Shown here in pieces: positions 16,055 to 23,512 of a stretch of 64,000 bases of DNA (within the stretch, counting starts at the first letter, position 1; each line of letters opens with the position of its first letter). Source of the stretch: Streptomyces chrestomyceticus JCM 4735 (GTDB taxonomy: Bacteria; Actinomycetota; Actinomycetes; Streptomycetales; Streptomycetaceae); assembly GCF_003865135.1 (NCBI RefSeq), contig NZ_BHZC01000001.1, forward strand, positions 8,928,001-8,992,000, given 5' to 3'. The notes beneath the pieces were generated by a model. It was not told where the DNA came from, did no database searches, and saw only the letters and a list, made by a program, of their open reading frames with translations. A program made the translations under genes and the position numbers.

Positions 16055-17365
16055 CTAGGCGGCGTTCGCGGGACGGTGCTCGGCGGGCAGCAGCAGGACG
16101 CGGTCGTCGGCGTCGTACTCGTACAGCTCGGCGTAGCGGCCCCAGGTGACGGCCGTGGCCAGTTGCCGGCGCGCGGCGTGCTCGGGGACGTGGCCGCAGA
16201 GCCGGCCGACCAGGTACGGCTCGCGCAGCCGCCCGCTCGCCGAGGCCAGCAGGAGGGTGCGGATGGTGGCGATGAGCGGGACGTTGGCGAGGGCGGCGGC
16301 CGCGAACAGGTGCTTGCGGGGAAGGATGTCGGCGCGCGCGAAGCCGCGGCCGGTCACCGTGAGGTGCAGCCGGTTGGCGGTGAGCTTGGCGTAGCCGAGC
16401 AACTGCGCCGCCTCGACCAGCGGCATCAGGTCGTCGACCGCGTACGACAGCGCGTCGGCCAGCGCCGCCAGGTCCATCGAACCGCCTCGGGTGTCCAGGA
16501 ACTCCAGCAGACCGGTCAGGGCCTCCACAGAGACGTCCGGCAGCGGCCCGGCGGCACGCAGCGGGTCCTGGGCGACCGCGGCGTCGGGCGCCGCCGCGGT
16601 GCGCTGGCCGGTCAGCGCCTCGTACGCGTCCTCGACCAGCGCCTCGAAGCCGGGGTCGCGGCGGTCGCGGGGGCGCGGGAGGGCGACGCGCAGCTCGGTC
16701 TTGACCCGGCCCGGATCGGTGTCGAGCACGAGAATCCGATCGGCGAGCTGGACGGCCTCCTCGATGGAGTGGGTGACCAGCAGGGCGGTGCGGGTGGGGG
16801 AGTCGGGGTGGGCGAGCAGGTCCAGCAGCTCGTTGCGGAGGGTCTGCGCGGTCAGGACGTCCAGGGCCGAGAACGGCTCGTCCATCAGCAGCACGTCCGG
16901 CTCGACGACCAGGGCGCGGGCGAAGCCGACCCGCTGCCGCATCCCGCCGGACAGCTCCTTGGGGTAGGCGTTCTCGAAGCCGTCCAGGCCGACCATGTCG
17001 ATGGCGCGCAGCGCCCGGCCCCGCCGTTCGACGGCGTGCACGCCTCGGGCCTGGAGGCCGAGTTCGACGTTCTGCTGCACCGTCAGCCACGGCATCAGGG
17101 CGAAGGACTGGAACAGCATCGCCGTACCCGGGTTGGGGCCGGTGACCGGCTTCCCTCGGTAGTGGACGGTGCCGCCGGAGGGCGCGAGCAGGCCGGCGAC
17201 GTGGCGCAGCAGCGTCGACTTGCCCGAGCCGGATTTGCCGAGCAGGGCGATGACCTCGCCCTCGTACAGGTCGAAGGTCACGTCGTCGAGGACCGGCAGG
17301 ACGCCGCCGGAGGGGGCGGGGAAGGTCTTGCGGAGGTCGCGGACGCTGATGACGGAGGTGTTCAT
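16055..17365 (-). CDS. NitT/TauT-type ABC transporter ATPase with AAA-associated C-terminal domain
   Basis: 436 residues. The first 250 form a nitrate/sulfonate-type ATPase: Walker A GKSGSGKST, signature LSGGMRQR, Walker B VLLMDEPFSALD and H-loop VTHSIEEA. The last 150 residues look like the AAA-associated C-terminal domain (winged-helix-like) found on some members of this group. It pairs with the double permease 106 bp upstream on the same strand. No periplasmic-binding protein gene is present in the window, so the direction and substrate are open. Confidence 0.83.
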   Translation of the reverse strand: MNTSVISVRDLRKTFPAPSGGVLPVLDDVTFDLYEGEVIALLGKSGSGKSTLLRHVAGLLAPSGGTVHYRGKPVTGPNPGTAMLFQSFALMPWLTVQQNVELGLQARGVHAVERRGRALRAIDMVGLDGFENAYPKELSGGMRQRVGFARALVVEPDVLLMDEPFSALDVLTAQTLRNELLDLLAHPDSPTRTALLVTHSIEEAVQLADRILVLDTDPGRVKTELRVALPRPRDRRDPGFEALVEDAYEALTGQRTAAAPDAAVAQDPLRAAGPLPDVSVEALTGLLEFLDTRGGSMDLAALADALSYAVDDLMPLVEAAQLLGYAKLTANRLHLTVTGRGFARADILPRKHLFAAAALANVPLIATIRTLLLASASGRLREPYLVGRLCGHVPEHAARRQLATAVTWGRYAELYEYDADDRVLLLPAEHRPANAA

Positions 17366-17471
17366 GGTGGTGCTCCGAGGTGGTGTGAAGTGGTGAGGTG
17401 GCAGGCGGCGGGGCGGCGCGGGCCGGTGGCCGGGTGCGGCGGGGCCGCGGGCAGCAGGGCCGCGGGCGCCG

Positions 17472-19205
17472 TTACAACGCGCAGCGCCTGATCGCGAAGC
17501 GGTACAGCCGCCGCCAGAACAGCCGGTTGATGACGACGACGTAGACGCTCATCAGGACGGCGCCGAGGAAGTTGCGGGCGAAGTCGCCGTCGGTGGTGGC
17601 CTGCTGGATGTACGCGCCGATGCCGAACGCGGTGAGCGTGGTGGTGCCGTAACTGACGGTCTCCGCCTGGATCGAGGCGTTCCAGGCGCCGCCCGACGCG
17701 GTCAGCGCCCCGGTGACGTAGGACGGAAAGACCGCCGGCAGGATCAGCTTCCGCCAGCGCAGCCACCCGCGCAGCCCCAGGTCGGCGGCGGCCTCGCGCA
17801 GGTCGCCGGGGATGGCCCCGGCCCCCGCGATGACGTTGAACAGCACGTACCACTGGGCGCCCAGCGCCATCAGCACGATGCAGCCCCAGTTCAGCGAGAT
17901 GCCGGAGGCGCCCAGCACCACCACCGCGAGCGGGAAGACGAAGTTCGTAGGGAAGGAGGCCAGGACCTGCACGACCGGCTGGGCGATCCGGTTGACCTTG
18001 GGGTTCATCCCGATCCACGCGCCGATGGGCACCCACACCAGGGTCGAGAAGGCGACCAGCAGCAGCACCCGGCCGTAGGTGACCAGCGCCAGCAGCGCGT
18101 CGTGGCCGATCTCCGGCAGGGGCACGTGGGCCAGGACGTAGGAGAACGCTTTCCACACGATGGCCACGACGGCCGCGGCGTAGAGCACGGTGAAGGCGAT
18201 GTCCGCCGCCCTGCGGCGCGCGGCGTCGTGCCGCAGTCGCCCGCGGCCGGTGCCCAGCACCCGCATGGCACGGTCGAGCCGCTCACCGACCGGGCGCAGG
18301 GCGCGCGCCAGATGACCGGGCAGGGTGGAGCGGCGCAGCAACTGCAGGAACCAACTGCGCGGCTGCTCGGCGATCTCGCACTCCTCGGTGCGGAAGCGCT
18401 CGGCCCAGGCCGTCAGCGGCCGCCAGAAGAAGAAGTTGACCGACACCACTGTCACGATCATCACGCCGACGGCCAGCGCGACCCGGGCGCCTTCCCCGTC
18501 GTCCAGGGCCTGGGCCGCGTACGAGCCGATGCCCGGCAGGGCGTTGTCACGGTGGTTGACGCTGATCGTCTCGGAGGCGCTGAGCGCGAACCAGGCGGCA
18601 CCGAAGCTGATCATGCCGTTCCAGACCTGGGAGATCATGCCGCTGGGCACGTCCAGCTTCCAGAACCGCTGCCACCGGGTGAGCCCCATCAGCCGGGCCG
18701 CCTCGTCCAGCTCCCGTGGCTGGGTGGCGAGCGACTGGTAGAAGGCCAGGGCCATGTTCCACACCAGCGCGGTGAAGACGGCGAAGACCGAGGCGCACTC
18801 CAGGCCCAGCGTGGAGTGCGGGAACAGGGCGACGAAGCCGGTGACGGTGATGCTGAGGAAGGCCAGGACCGGTACGGACTGCAGGATGTCGATCGCCGGG
18901 ACGATCACCTTGGCGGCCCGCCGGGACCGCGCGGCCCAGGTGCCGAACACGAAGGTGAAGAGCACCGCGGGCACCAGTCCGGCGAACATCCGCAGGACGG
19001 AACGCGCCGCGTAGTACGGCAGATTTCCGGGATCGGTGGAGACGGCCGGCGGATTTCCGGGCCGGAAAGGCTGGTCGGTGGTGGCCCCGACGCGGGCCAC
19101 GAGGTAAAAGAGCGCGACGACACCGCAGATGATGAAGAGGTCGACGGGGCGCATTCGGGCAGCGCGTATCGCGCCGCCGGACGGGAACTGGCGGAGTTTC
19201 GTCAT
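17472..19205 (-). CDS. Double-domain ABC transporter permease (binding-protein-dependent type)
   Basis: 577 residues with two complete BPD_transp_1 modules in one chain. Each has its EAA loop, EAARLMGLTRWQRF in the first half and EAAADLGLRGWLRW in the second, separated by a charged linker near residues 275-330. One polypeptide therefore supplies both membrane halves. It is the first coding gene after a well-formed promoter, a possible 15-residue leader peptide and three palindromic sites. With the downstream ATPase it makes a transporter lacking a linked solute-binding protein. Confidence 0.85.
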   Translation of the reverse strand: MTKLRQFPSGGAIRAARMRPVDLFIICGVVALFYLVARVGATTDQPFRPGNPPAVSTDPGNLPYYAARSVLRMFAGLVPAVLFTFVFGTWAARSRRAAKVIVPAIDILQSVPVLAFLSITVTGFVALFPHSTLGLECASVFAVFTALVWNMALAFYQSLATQPRELDEAARLMGLTRWQRFWKLDVPSGMISQVWNGMISFGAAWFALSASETISVNHRDNALPGIGSYAAQALDDGEGARVALAVGVMIVTVVSVNFFFWRPLTAWAERFRTEECEIAEQPRSWFLQLLRRSTLPGHLARALRPVGERLDRAMRVLGTGRGRLRHDAARRRAADIAFTVLYAAAVVAIVWKAFSYVLAHVPLPEIGHDALLALVTYGRVLLLVAFSTLVWVPIGAWIGMNPKVNRIAQPVVQVLASFPTNFVFPLAVVVLGASGISLNWGCIVLMALGAQWYVLFNVIAGAGAIPGDLREAAADLGLRGWLRWRKLILPAVFPSYVTGALTASGGAWNASIQAETVSYGTTTLTAFGIGAYIQQATTDGDFARNFLGAVLMSVYVVVINRLFWRRLYRFAIRRCAL

Positions 19206-19313
19206 GGAGGTACCCGAGAGAATTCGTGCGGGCAGGCCGGCGCGGCGGCGAAGCGGTCGCCGCGGGGCGGGCGCGCTGCCCGGCAGACGGACGCCGCGGG
19301 CCGTACGGCCCGG

Positions 19314-19361
19314 TCAGCGGGGAGGGCGGCCAGCGGGACTGGGAGGATCGCCGTACTGCAC
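19314..19361 (-). CDS. Possible 15-codon leader peptide upstream of the ABC permease
   Basis: GTG start with a very strong GAGGAGG (19370-19376) exactly 8 nt upstream, encoding VQYGDPPSPAGRPPR and then TGA. It is Pro-rich (5 of 15), a composition that can stall ribosomes. It lies between the predicted promoter (-10 at 19428-19433) and the permease start, 108 bp away. No homologue is known to me; it could also be a chance ribosome-site match. Confidence 0.4.
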   Translation of the reverse strand: MQYGDPPSPAGRPPR

Positions 19362-19427
19362 AACGACCACCTCCTCGAATTCTTCGGCACGGGGCGGCAC
19401 GGCCTCGGACGGCCGGCGCCGGAAAGA

Positions 19428-19457
19428 ATGATGGCACGCAATGTGCGGCATGGTCAA
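19428..19457 (-). promoter_or_regulatory. Promoter of the ABC importer operon
   Basis: On the minus strand TTGACC (19457-19452), an 18-nt spacer, then CATCAT (19433-19428). This fits an HrdB-type promoter moderately well. The transcript would start near 19421 and include the possible leader peptide. It lies in an AT-richer stretch of the 524-bp intergenic region 19206-19729. Confidence 0.45.
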
Positions 19458-19480
19458 AAACTCGCGCTAGATTTCCGTAA

Positions 19481-19615
19481 AGCTGAAAGCCTCTTCAGGA
19501 AATCGGCGTCCGACGGCCTCGGGAAGGGTCCGGCGAAAGGATTCCGTAATTTCTGAGAACGTGTTCAGGATTCACCTCGCAGCGGGTTCGGGGAGTTCTG
19601 AAGACGCGTTCAGAA
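19481..19615. promoter_or_regulatory. Three copies of a CTGAA-N6-TTCAG palindrome
   Basis: Copies at 19483-19498 (perfect), 19553-19568 (CTGAG-N6-TTCAG) and 19598-19613 (perfect, extended to TTCTGAA-N6-TTCAGAA). The spacings are 70 and 45 bp. All lie upstream of the -35 box of the ABC importer promoter and 117-247 bp before the small plus-strand gene at 19730. Copies two and three are also followed by TTCACC. This looks like an array for one dimeric regulator. Confidence 0.6.
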
Positions 19616-19729
19616 TTCACCCGCGCAGGGCCCGCGCCGCCGTACGGAGACCGAGCCGGGGCCGGTGCGGAACCGGGCCCGGCCCGGACCGGCCCCCGGG
19701 GCACCGGCGACCCTCCGGGTGATGGGACA

Positions 19730-19921
19730 ATGGCGGTGATGATTAAGGAAGACCACCGCAGCGAGAACCAGACCGACCCGGCCGCCTCCGAGGACACCGA
19801 GGCGGACACCGTACGGCGGCAGGCCCGGCTGACCCTGGCGGGCCAGGCCCGTGACGCCGAGGAGCTGAAGATGCTCCTGGAGATGCTGGGCCTGCACCCC
19901 TCCCAGGAGGGCGAGAGCTGA
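19730..19921 (+). CDS. Small acidic protein of unknown function
   Basis: 63 residues, charged, with a helical middle (LTLAGQARDAEELKMLLEMLGL). The ATG at 19730 is used; an in-frame ATG three codons on is equally possible, and neither has a strong ribosome site. Codon usage is typical of the genome. The 3' end lies in a 24-bp tandem duplication that also copies the stop codon. No family recognised. It converges with the chitinase gene across a terminator. Confidence 0.6.
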   Translation: MAVMIKEDHRSENQTDPAASEDTEADTVRRQARLTLAGQARDAEELKMLLEMLGLHPSQEGES

Positions 19922-19948
19922 GCGTCCCGGGAGGGCGAGAGCTGAGCG
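19901..19948. repeat. Tandem duplication of 24 bp across a stop codon
   Basis: Two head-to-tail 24-bp units, differing at one base, at 19901-19924 and 19925-19948. The first contains the last codons and TGA of the small protein. The duplication leaves the reading frame end unchanged. Probably a replication-slippage product. Confidence 0.8.
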
Positions 19949-19951
19949 AAA

Positions 19952-19991
19952 ACGGGAGCGGGCCCGGCAGCCTGGCCGGACCCGCTCCCGT
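19952..19991. terminator. Bidirectional terminator between small ORF and chitinase
   Basis: ACGGGAGCGGG, an 18-nt loop, then CCCGCTCCCGT, a perfect 11-bp stem. It lies between two convergent stop codons (19921 and 20003). Confidence 0.75.
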
Positions 19992-20002
19992 ACCGGTCGG
20001 GA

Positions 20003-21058
20003 TCAGCGCCCCTGCAGCGCCTTGACGTTGTTGCCGAACGACCACGCCTTCGAGCCGTCCCAGTTCAGCGACCAGGTCATCAGGCCCTTCAGCCCGCCCC
20101 GGTAGGTGTTCCATGCCTGGCTCACCAGCCCCGGCGACATGTACCCGCCGCCCGCTCCGGGCTGCGCCGGCAGGCCGGGTACCTGCTTGTCGTACGGGAC
20201 CTTGATGGTGGTGCCCTGGATGACCAGCCCCTTGTTCAGGCAGTCCGTCTGCTTCGTGAAGCCCTGGACGGTACCGGCGGAGTACGCGTCGCCGGAGCAG
20301 CCGTACATGCTGCCGTTGTAGTACTGCATGTTGAGCCACCAGAGGCGGCCGTTGTCCGCGTACTTCTTCACGATGGGCAGGTACGCGCCCCAGATCGAGC
20401 CGTACGTCACGCTGCCGCCGGTGACGTAGGCGGTCTCCGGGGCCATCGTCAGGCCGAAGTTCGACGGCATCCGGTCGAGCACGCCGTCGATGATGCGGAT
20501 CAGGTTGGCCTGCGAGGCCGAGAGCGTGTTGATGTTGCCGCTGCCGGTGAGGCCGGTCTCGATGTCGATGTCGATGCCGTCGAAGTTGTACTTCTTCAGG
20601 ATCGGCACCACCGTCTCCACGAACCGGTCGGCGACCTTGCTGGAGCTGAGGTCGATGCCGGCCGCGGCGCCGCCGATGGACATCAGGATCGTCTGGCCCG
20701 CCGCCTTGGCCTCGCACATCTCGGCGGGCGTCGCGACCTTCACGGTCGCGTCCATGCCGTCCTCCCACAGGACCGTGCCGTCCGAGCGGATGACGGGGAA
20801 GGCGGCGTTGAGCACGTTGTAGCCGTGCGCGCCGATCCGGGAGTCGGTGATCGGGGTCCAGCCGAACGGCGGGTGGACGCCGTTGGCGGCGCCGTCCCAG
20901 TTCTCCCAGTAGCCCTGGAGCACCTTGCCCGCGGGCTTGGACTTGACCGGACAGGTGGTCTCCCGGGGGGCGGCGCTCGGCGCCGCGGCGGTCAGCAGTG
21001 AGACGGCACAGGCCGACGCCAGGCCGATGCCGAGCAGGCGGGACGCCCGACCGAACAT
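20003..21058 (-). CDS. Secreted GH18 chitinase
   Basis: 351 residues. A signal peptide (about 1-29) precedes a single family 18 catalytic domain. The catalytic motif DGIDIDIE is at 160-167 with Glu167 as acid/base, and the substrate-contact stretch SIGG is at 127-130. No chitin-binding or fibronectin domain is present, so this is a compact enzyme. GAAAGGAG lies 6 bp before the ATG. The promoter carries a DasR-like element, linking it to N-acetylglucosamine-responsive control of chitin use. The gene is monocistronic. Confidence 0.9.
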   Translation of the reverse strand: MFGRASRLLGIGLASACAVSLLTAAAPSAAPRETTCPVKSKPAGKVLQGYWENWDGAANGVHPPFGWTPITDSRIGAHGYNVLNAAFPVIRSDGTVLWEDGMDATVKVATPAEMCEAKAAGQTILMSIGGAAAGIDLSSSKVADRFVETVVPILKKYNFDGIDIDIETGLTGSGNINTLSASQANLIRIIDGVLDRMPSNFGLTMAPETAYVTGGSVTYGSIWGAYLPIVKKYADNGRLWWLNMQYYNGSMYGCSGDAYSAGTVQGFTKQTDCLNKGLVIQGTTIKVPYDKQVPGLPAQPGAGGGYMSPGLVSQAWNTYRGGLKGLMTWSLNWDGSKAWSFGNNVKALQGR

Positions 21059-21188
21059 GGTGTGCTCCTTTCCGGCCGTGGCGTGGCCGGGGGGACTGAG
21101 GAGGGGGAACGGTGGAGCGCGGGGGAGGAACGCGTGGTGCTGGTGGTGCGCGGGGGGTGAATGGGGCGGTGCACGGTGCGTTGCCCGA

Positions 21189-21217
21189 ACCGTAGGGTCA
21201 CCCATGGAGACCGTCAA
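21189..21217 (-). promoter_or_regulatory. Chitinase promoter (-35/-10)
   Basis: Minus strand TTGACG (21217-21212), 17-nt spacer, TACGGT (21194-21189). Ideal spacing for a HrdB-type promoter. The 5' leader before the chitinase ATG would be about 120 nt. Confidence 0.65.
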
Positions 21218-21218
21218 T

Positions 21219-21232
21219 AGGTCTGGACCAAC
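21219..21232. promoter_or_regulatory. DasR-responsive element (dre) / chitinase operator
   Basis: Minus strand reads GTTGGTCCAGACCT, close to the dre consensus ACTGGTCTAGACCACT and to the direct-repeat motif of Streptomyces chitinase promoters. It abuts the -35 box one base away, a position suited to repression. Confidence 0.7.
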
Positions 21233-21308
21233 TCGGTGCGGGGGTGCAGGCGGGACGGAGGCGGCGGCGGTACGGAGCCCGTACGGAGCGGGCGCATCAC
21301 CCCGTACG

Positions 21309-22634
21309 TCACGACCGGGGCAGCGCCGGCTCCCCCTCGCCCGCGGCCGACAACCCGCCGTCCTCGGCCCGCAACTCCTGACGGGACGTCGGCAGGTCAC
21401 GGACCCGCCGGAGCGGCGAGAAGAGCAGGAACACGGCGGCCAGCGGAATCCCCGCGGTGGTGATCCAGATGGCCGCGCGCAGGCCGAGCGCCGAGCCGAG
21501 CGCGCCGCCGAGCAGCGCGCCGAGCGGAATCGTGCCGTACCCCAGGAAGGTCGAACCGGCGGTGACCCGGCCGAGCAGCCGCGGCGGGCAGTACCGCTGC
21601 TGGAACCCCGCCTTGATCACGTTCCCGGCCACCACTCCGGCCGAGACGCAGCAGCCGCCCGCGATGAAGAACACGACCCCGGCGCCGTCCGTGGTCAGCG
21701 GGATCAGCAGCGCGAACAGCGCCAGACCGAACTCGAACAGCAGCGTCGCGCGGGCCGTCCCCACCCGCACGGCGGCCCGGCGGGCGAGGAAGGCGCCCAC
21801 CACGCCCCCGGCCCCGGTCGCCGCGACCAGACCGCCGACCACCGCGGGGGACAGGCCCACGGTCTGCACGAGGAAGATCACCAGGACGGCCTGGTACCCC
21901 ATCAGGGCCAGGTTGGAGGCGGCGCCGAACAGGGTCAGCGTACGGAGCCAGGGATCACCGGCGATCAGCCGCAGCCCTTCGCCGACCTCTCCGGCGAGCG
22001 CTCCCGGGCGCCGCTCCGTCCGCTCGGCACGGGGCTCGCGGTGCCGGATGCCCGACAGGCACAGCAGCGCGACGAGGAAGGTCGCGGCTTGGGCGAACAT
22101 CCCGTTCACCGCCCCCGCCGCCTGCGTGATCAGGCCGCCGGAGCCCTGCCCGGCGACCTGCGCGGCGGACGCGCTGCCGTGCAGCTTGGCATTGCCCTCG
22201 GCCTGGTCCTCGGGGGCCAGGATGCTGGGCAGGTAGGCGGTGTAGGCGGTCTGGAAGAACACCGTCGCCGTACCCGTCAGAAGGGCGACGGCCAGCAGCA
22301 GGCCCGTACTCAGCAATCCGCACCACGCGGCCACCGGGACACCGGCGAACAGCACGCAGGAGACCGCGGCGGCGGTCATCATGACCGGCCGGCGCCGCAG
22401 CCGGTCCACCCAGGCGCCCACCGGCAGGCCGATGACCAGCCACGGCAGCCAGGCGGCGGCGCTCAGCATCCCCACCTCGAAGGCCCCGGCGTGCAGGACG
22501 GACACGGCGACCAGCGGCATCGCCACCCCGGTCACCGAGGCGCCGAACTTGCCGGCGGTCTCGCCGCACCACAGCAGCCGGAAGTCGCGATGGCGCCGCA
22601 GCAGACCGCCGCGCCGCTCGGTGCTCCGCTTCAC
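21309..22634 (-). CDS. MFS transporter
   Basis: 441 residues with about twelve hydrophobic segments. The start RRHRDFRLLWCGETAGKFG is typical of the MFS_3/enterobactin-exporter-like group, and the loop GAWVDRLRRRPVM after helix 2-3 is the MFS signature. Likely a drug or metabolite efflux pump. The GTG start overlaps the regulator gene's stop (GTGA), so both are translated from one message controlled by tandem palindromes upstream of the regulator. Confidence 0.83.
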   Translation of the reverse strand: MKRSTERRGGLLRRHRDFRLLWCGETAGKFGASVTGVAMPLVAVSVLHAGAFEVGMLSAAAWLPWLVIGLPVGAWVDRLRRRPVMMTAAAVSCVLFAGVPVAAWCGLLSTGLLLAVALLTGTATVFFQTAYTAYLPSILAPEDQAEGNAKLHGSASAAQVAGQGSGGLITQAAGAVNGMFAQAATFLVALLCLSGIRHREPRAERTERRPGALAGEVGEGLRLIAGDPWLRTLTLFGAASNLALMGYQAVLVIFLVQTVGLSPAVVGGLVAATGAGGVVGAFLARRAAVRVGTARATLLFEFGLALFALLIPLTTDGAGVVFFIAGGCCVSAGVVAGNVIKAGFQQRYCPPRLLGRVTAGSTFLGYGTIPLGALLGGALGSALGLRAAIWITTAGIPLAAVFLLFSPLRRVRDLPTSRQELRAEDGGLSAAGEGEPALPRS

Positions 22635-23260
22635 GCGTCGCCCCGCTCTCTGCGCGGGAAGGACTGGAGCTGTACGACGACGGGGAGCGCGTCCGGCGCG
22701 GCCTCGGCGTCCGGGGCGGGGGTGTGGCGCGCGACGACCTCGAACAGTTCGGCGTTCAGCGCCTTGAGCTGTGCGGGGGACAGCCGCAGATCGTGCCAGT
22801 CCGCGACGGTGCCCGCCTGCCGCCAGGTCTGGTCCCAGTCCTCGGCGACATAGTCCGTGACCCGGTTGAAGTACTGCTGCACGAGTTCATGCAGATAGAC
22901 GGAGAGGGCGCCCCGGGAATCGGGATCGTCGTGGAAGTCGGCGGTATGCGGATCGTTGGTGACATCGACCCGTTTCCACCAGCGTTCGCGTTTGGTACCG
23001 CGTCCGGTCTCCTCCTCGATGAAGCCGTGTTCGGCGAGGTGGCGCAGGTGCCAGCTCACGGTGCCGGTGTTCTCCCCGAGGCGTTCGGAGAGCCGGGCGG
23101 AGGTGGCCGGGCCGTCGAGGGTGAGCAGTTCGAAGATACGCATCCGCAGCGGGTGGGCGAGCCCGCGCAGACTGCGGGCGTCCAGGCGGCGGGCGGGGCG
23201 GGAGTGCGCGGGGCCGGTGGCGGCGCCGTGCTCCGGGGCGGGTTCGGGCTGGGCGGACAT
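22631..23260 (-). CDS. Winged-helix (ArsR-like/HTH_20) transcriptional regulator
   Basis: 209 residues. Residues 28-85 form a winged helix (ARSLRGLAHPLRMRIFELL, then ARLSERLGENTGTVSWHLRHL). The C-terminal half is helical and probably senses a ligand or dimerises. It is the first gene of a two-gene operon with the MFS pump, and two near-identical palindromes lie just upstream. Autoregulation and ligand-released efflux is the expected scheme. Ligand unknown. Confidence 0.85.
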   Translation of the reverse strand: MSAQPEPAPEHGAATGPAHSRPARRLDARSLRGLAHPLRMRIFELLTLDGPATSARLSERLGENTGTVSWHLRHLAEHGFIEEETGRGTKRERWWKRVDVTNDPHTADFHDDPDSRGALSVYLHELVQQYFNRVTDYVAEDWDQTWRQAGTVADWHDLRLSPAQLKALNAELFEVVARHTPAPDAEAAPDALPVVVQLQSFPRRERGDA

Positions 23261-23275
23261 GGCAGCAGCATAGGT

Positions 23276-23318
23276 TGCAGAGAGTCCTCTGCACAGAGGT
23301 TGCAGAGAACTCTCTGCA
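23276..23318. promoter_or_regulatory. Tandem operator palindromes for the winged-helix regulator
   Basis: Two 18-bp palindromes, TGCAGAGA-GT-CCTCTGCA (23276-23293, one mismatch between arms) and TGCAGAGA-AC-TCTCTGCA (23301-23318, perfect). Their centres are 25 bp apart, and they lie 16-58 bp before the regulator start codon. Confidence 0.75.
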
Positions 23319-23406
23319 TGTTTTGGGACGGGTCCTCAGAGCGCTGCGGGGTGCGCGCCGTACGGCCGCGCGGGGTGTCGCGCCCATACAAAAACCCCGG
23401 TCCGTA

Positions 23407-23437
23407 TTGACGGCCGGGGTGAATCTCTGCGTATATT
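23407..23437 (+). promoter_or_regulatory. Candidate promoter of the HelD-like gene
   Basis: TTGACG (23407-23412) and TATATT (23432-23437) with a 19-nt spacer, slightly long. The -35 lies in the loop of a CCCCGG/CCGGGG hairpin (23394-23420). An imperfect direct repeat CATGTCTTGGTA / CATGACTTGCCA follows at 23447 and 23470. The leader to the start codon is about 70 nt. Confidence 0.45.
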
Positions 23438-23512
23438 AGGCGTTTGCATGTCTTGGTAATTCTTCAATACATGACTTGCCACTAGAGAACACGGTATCGG
23501 AGCGGAGCTGAA

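Noticed and set aside
19551..19570. LexA/SOS box in the copy GAACGTGTTC
   Set aside because: The spacer is 2 rather than 4 bases, and the other two copies fit CTGAA-N6-TTCAG better than GAAC-N4-GTTC.
23440..23512. Rifamycin-associated element upstream of the HelD-like gene
   Set aside because: No GC-rich inverted repeat of the expected form is present; only an imperfect direct repeat.
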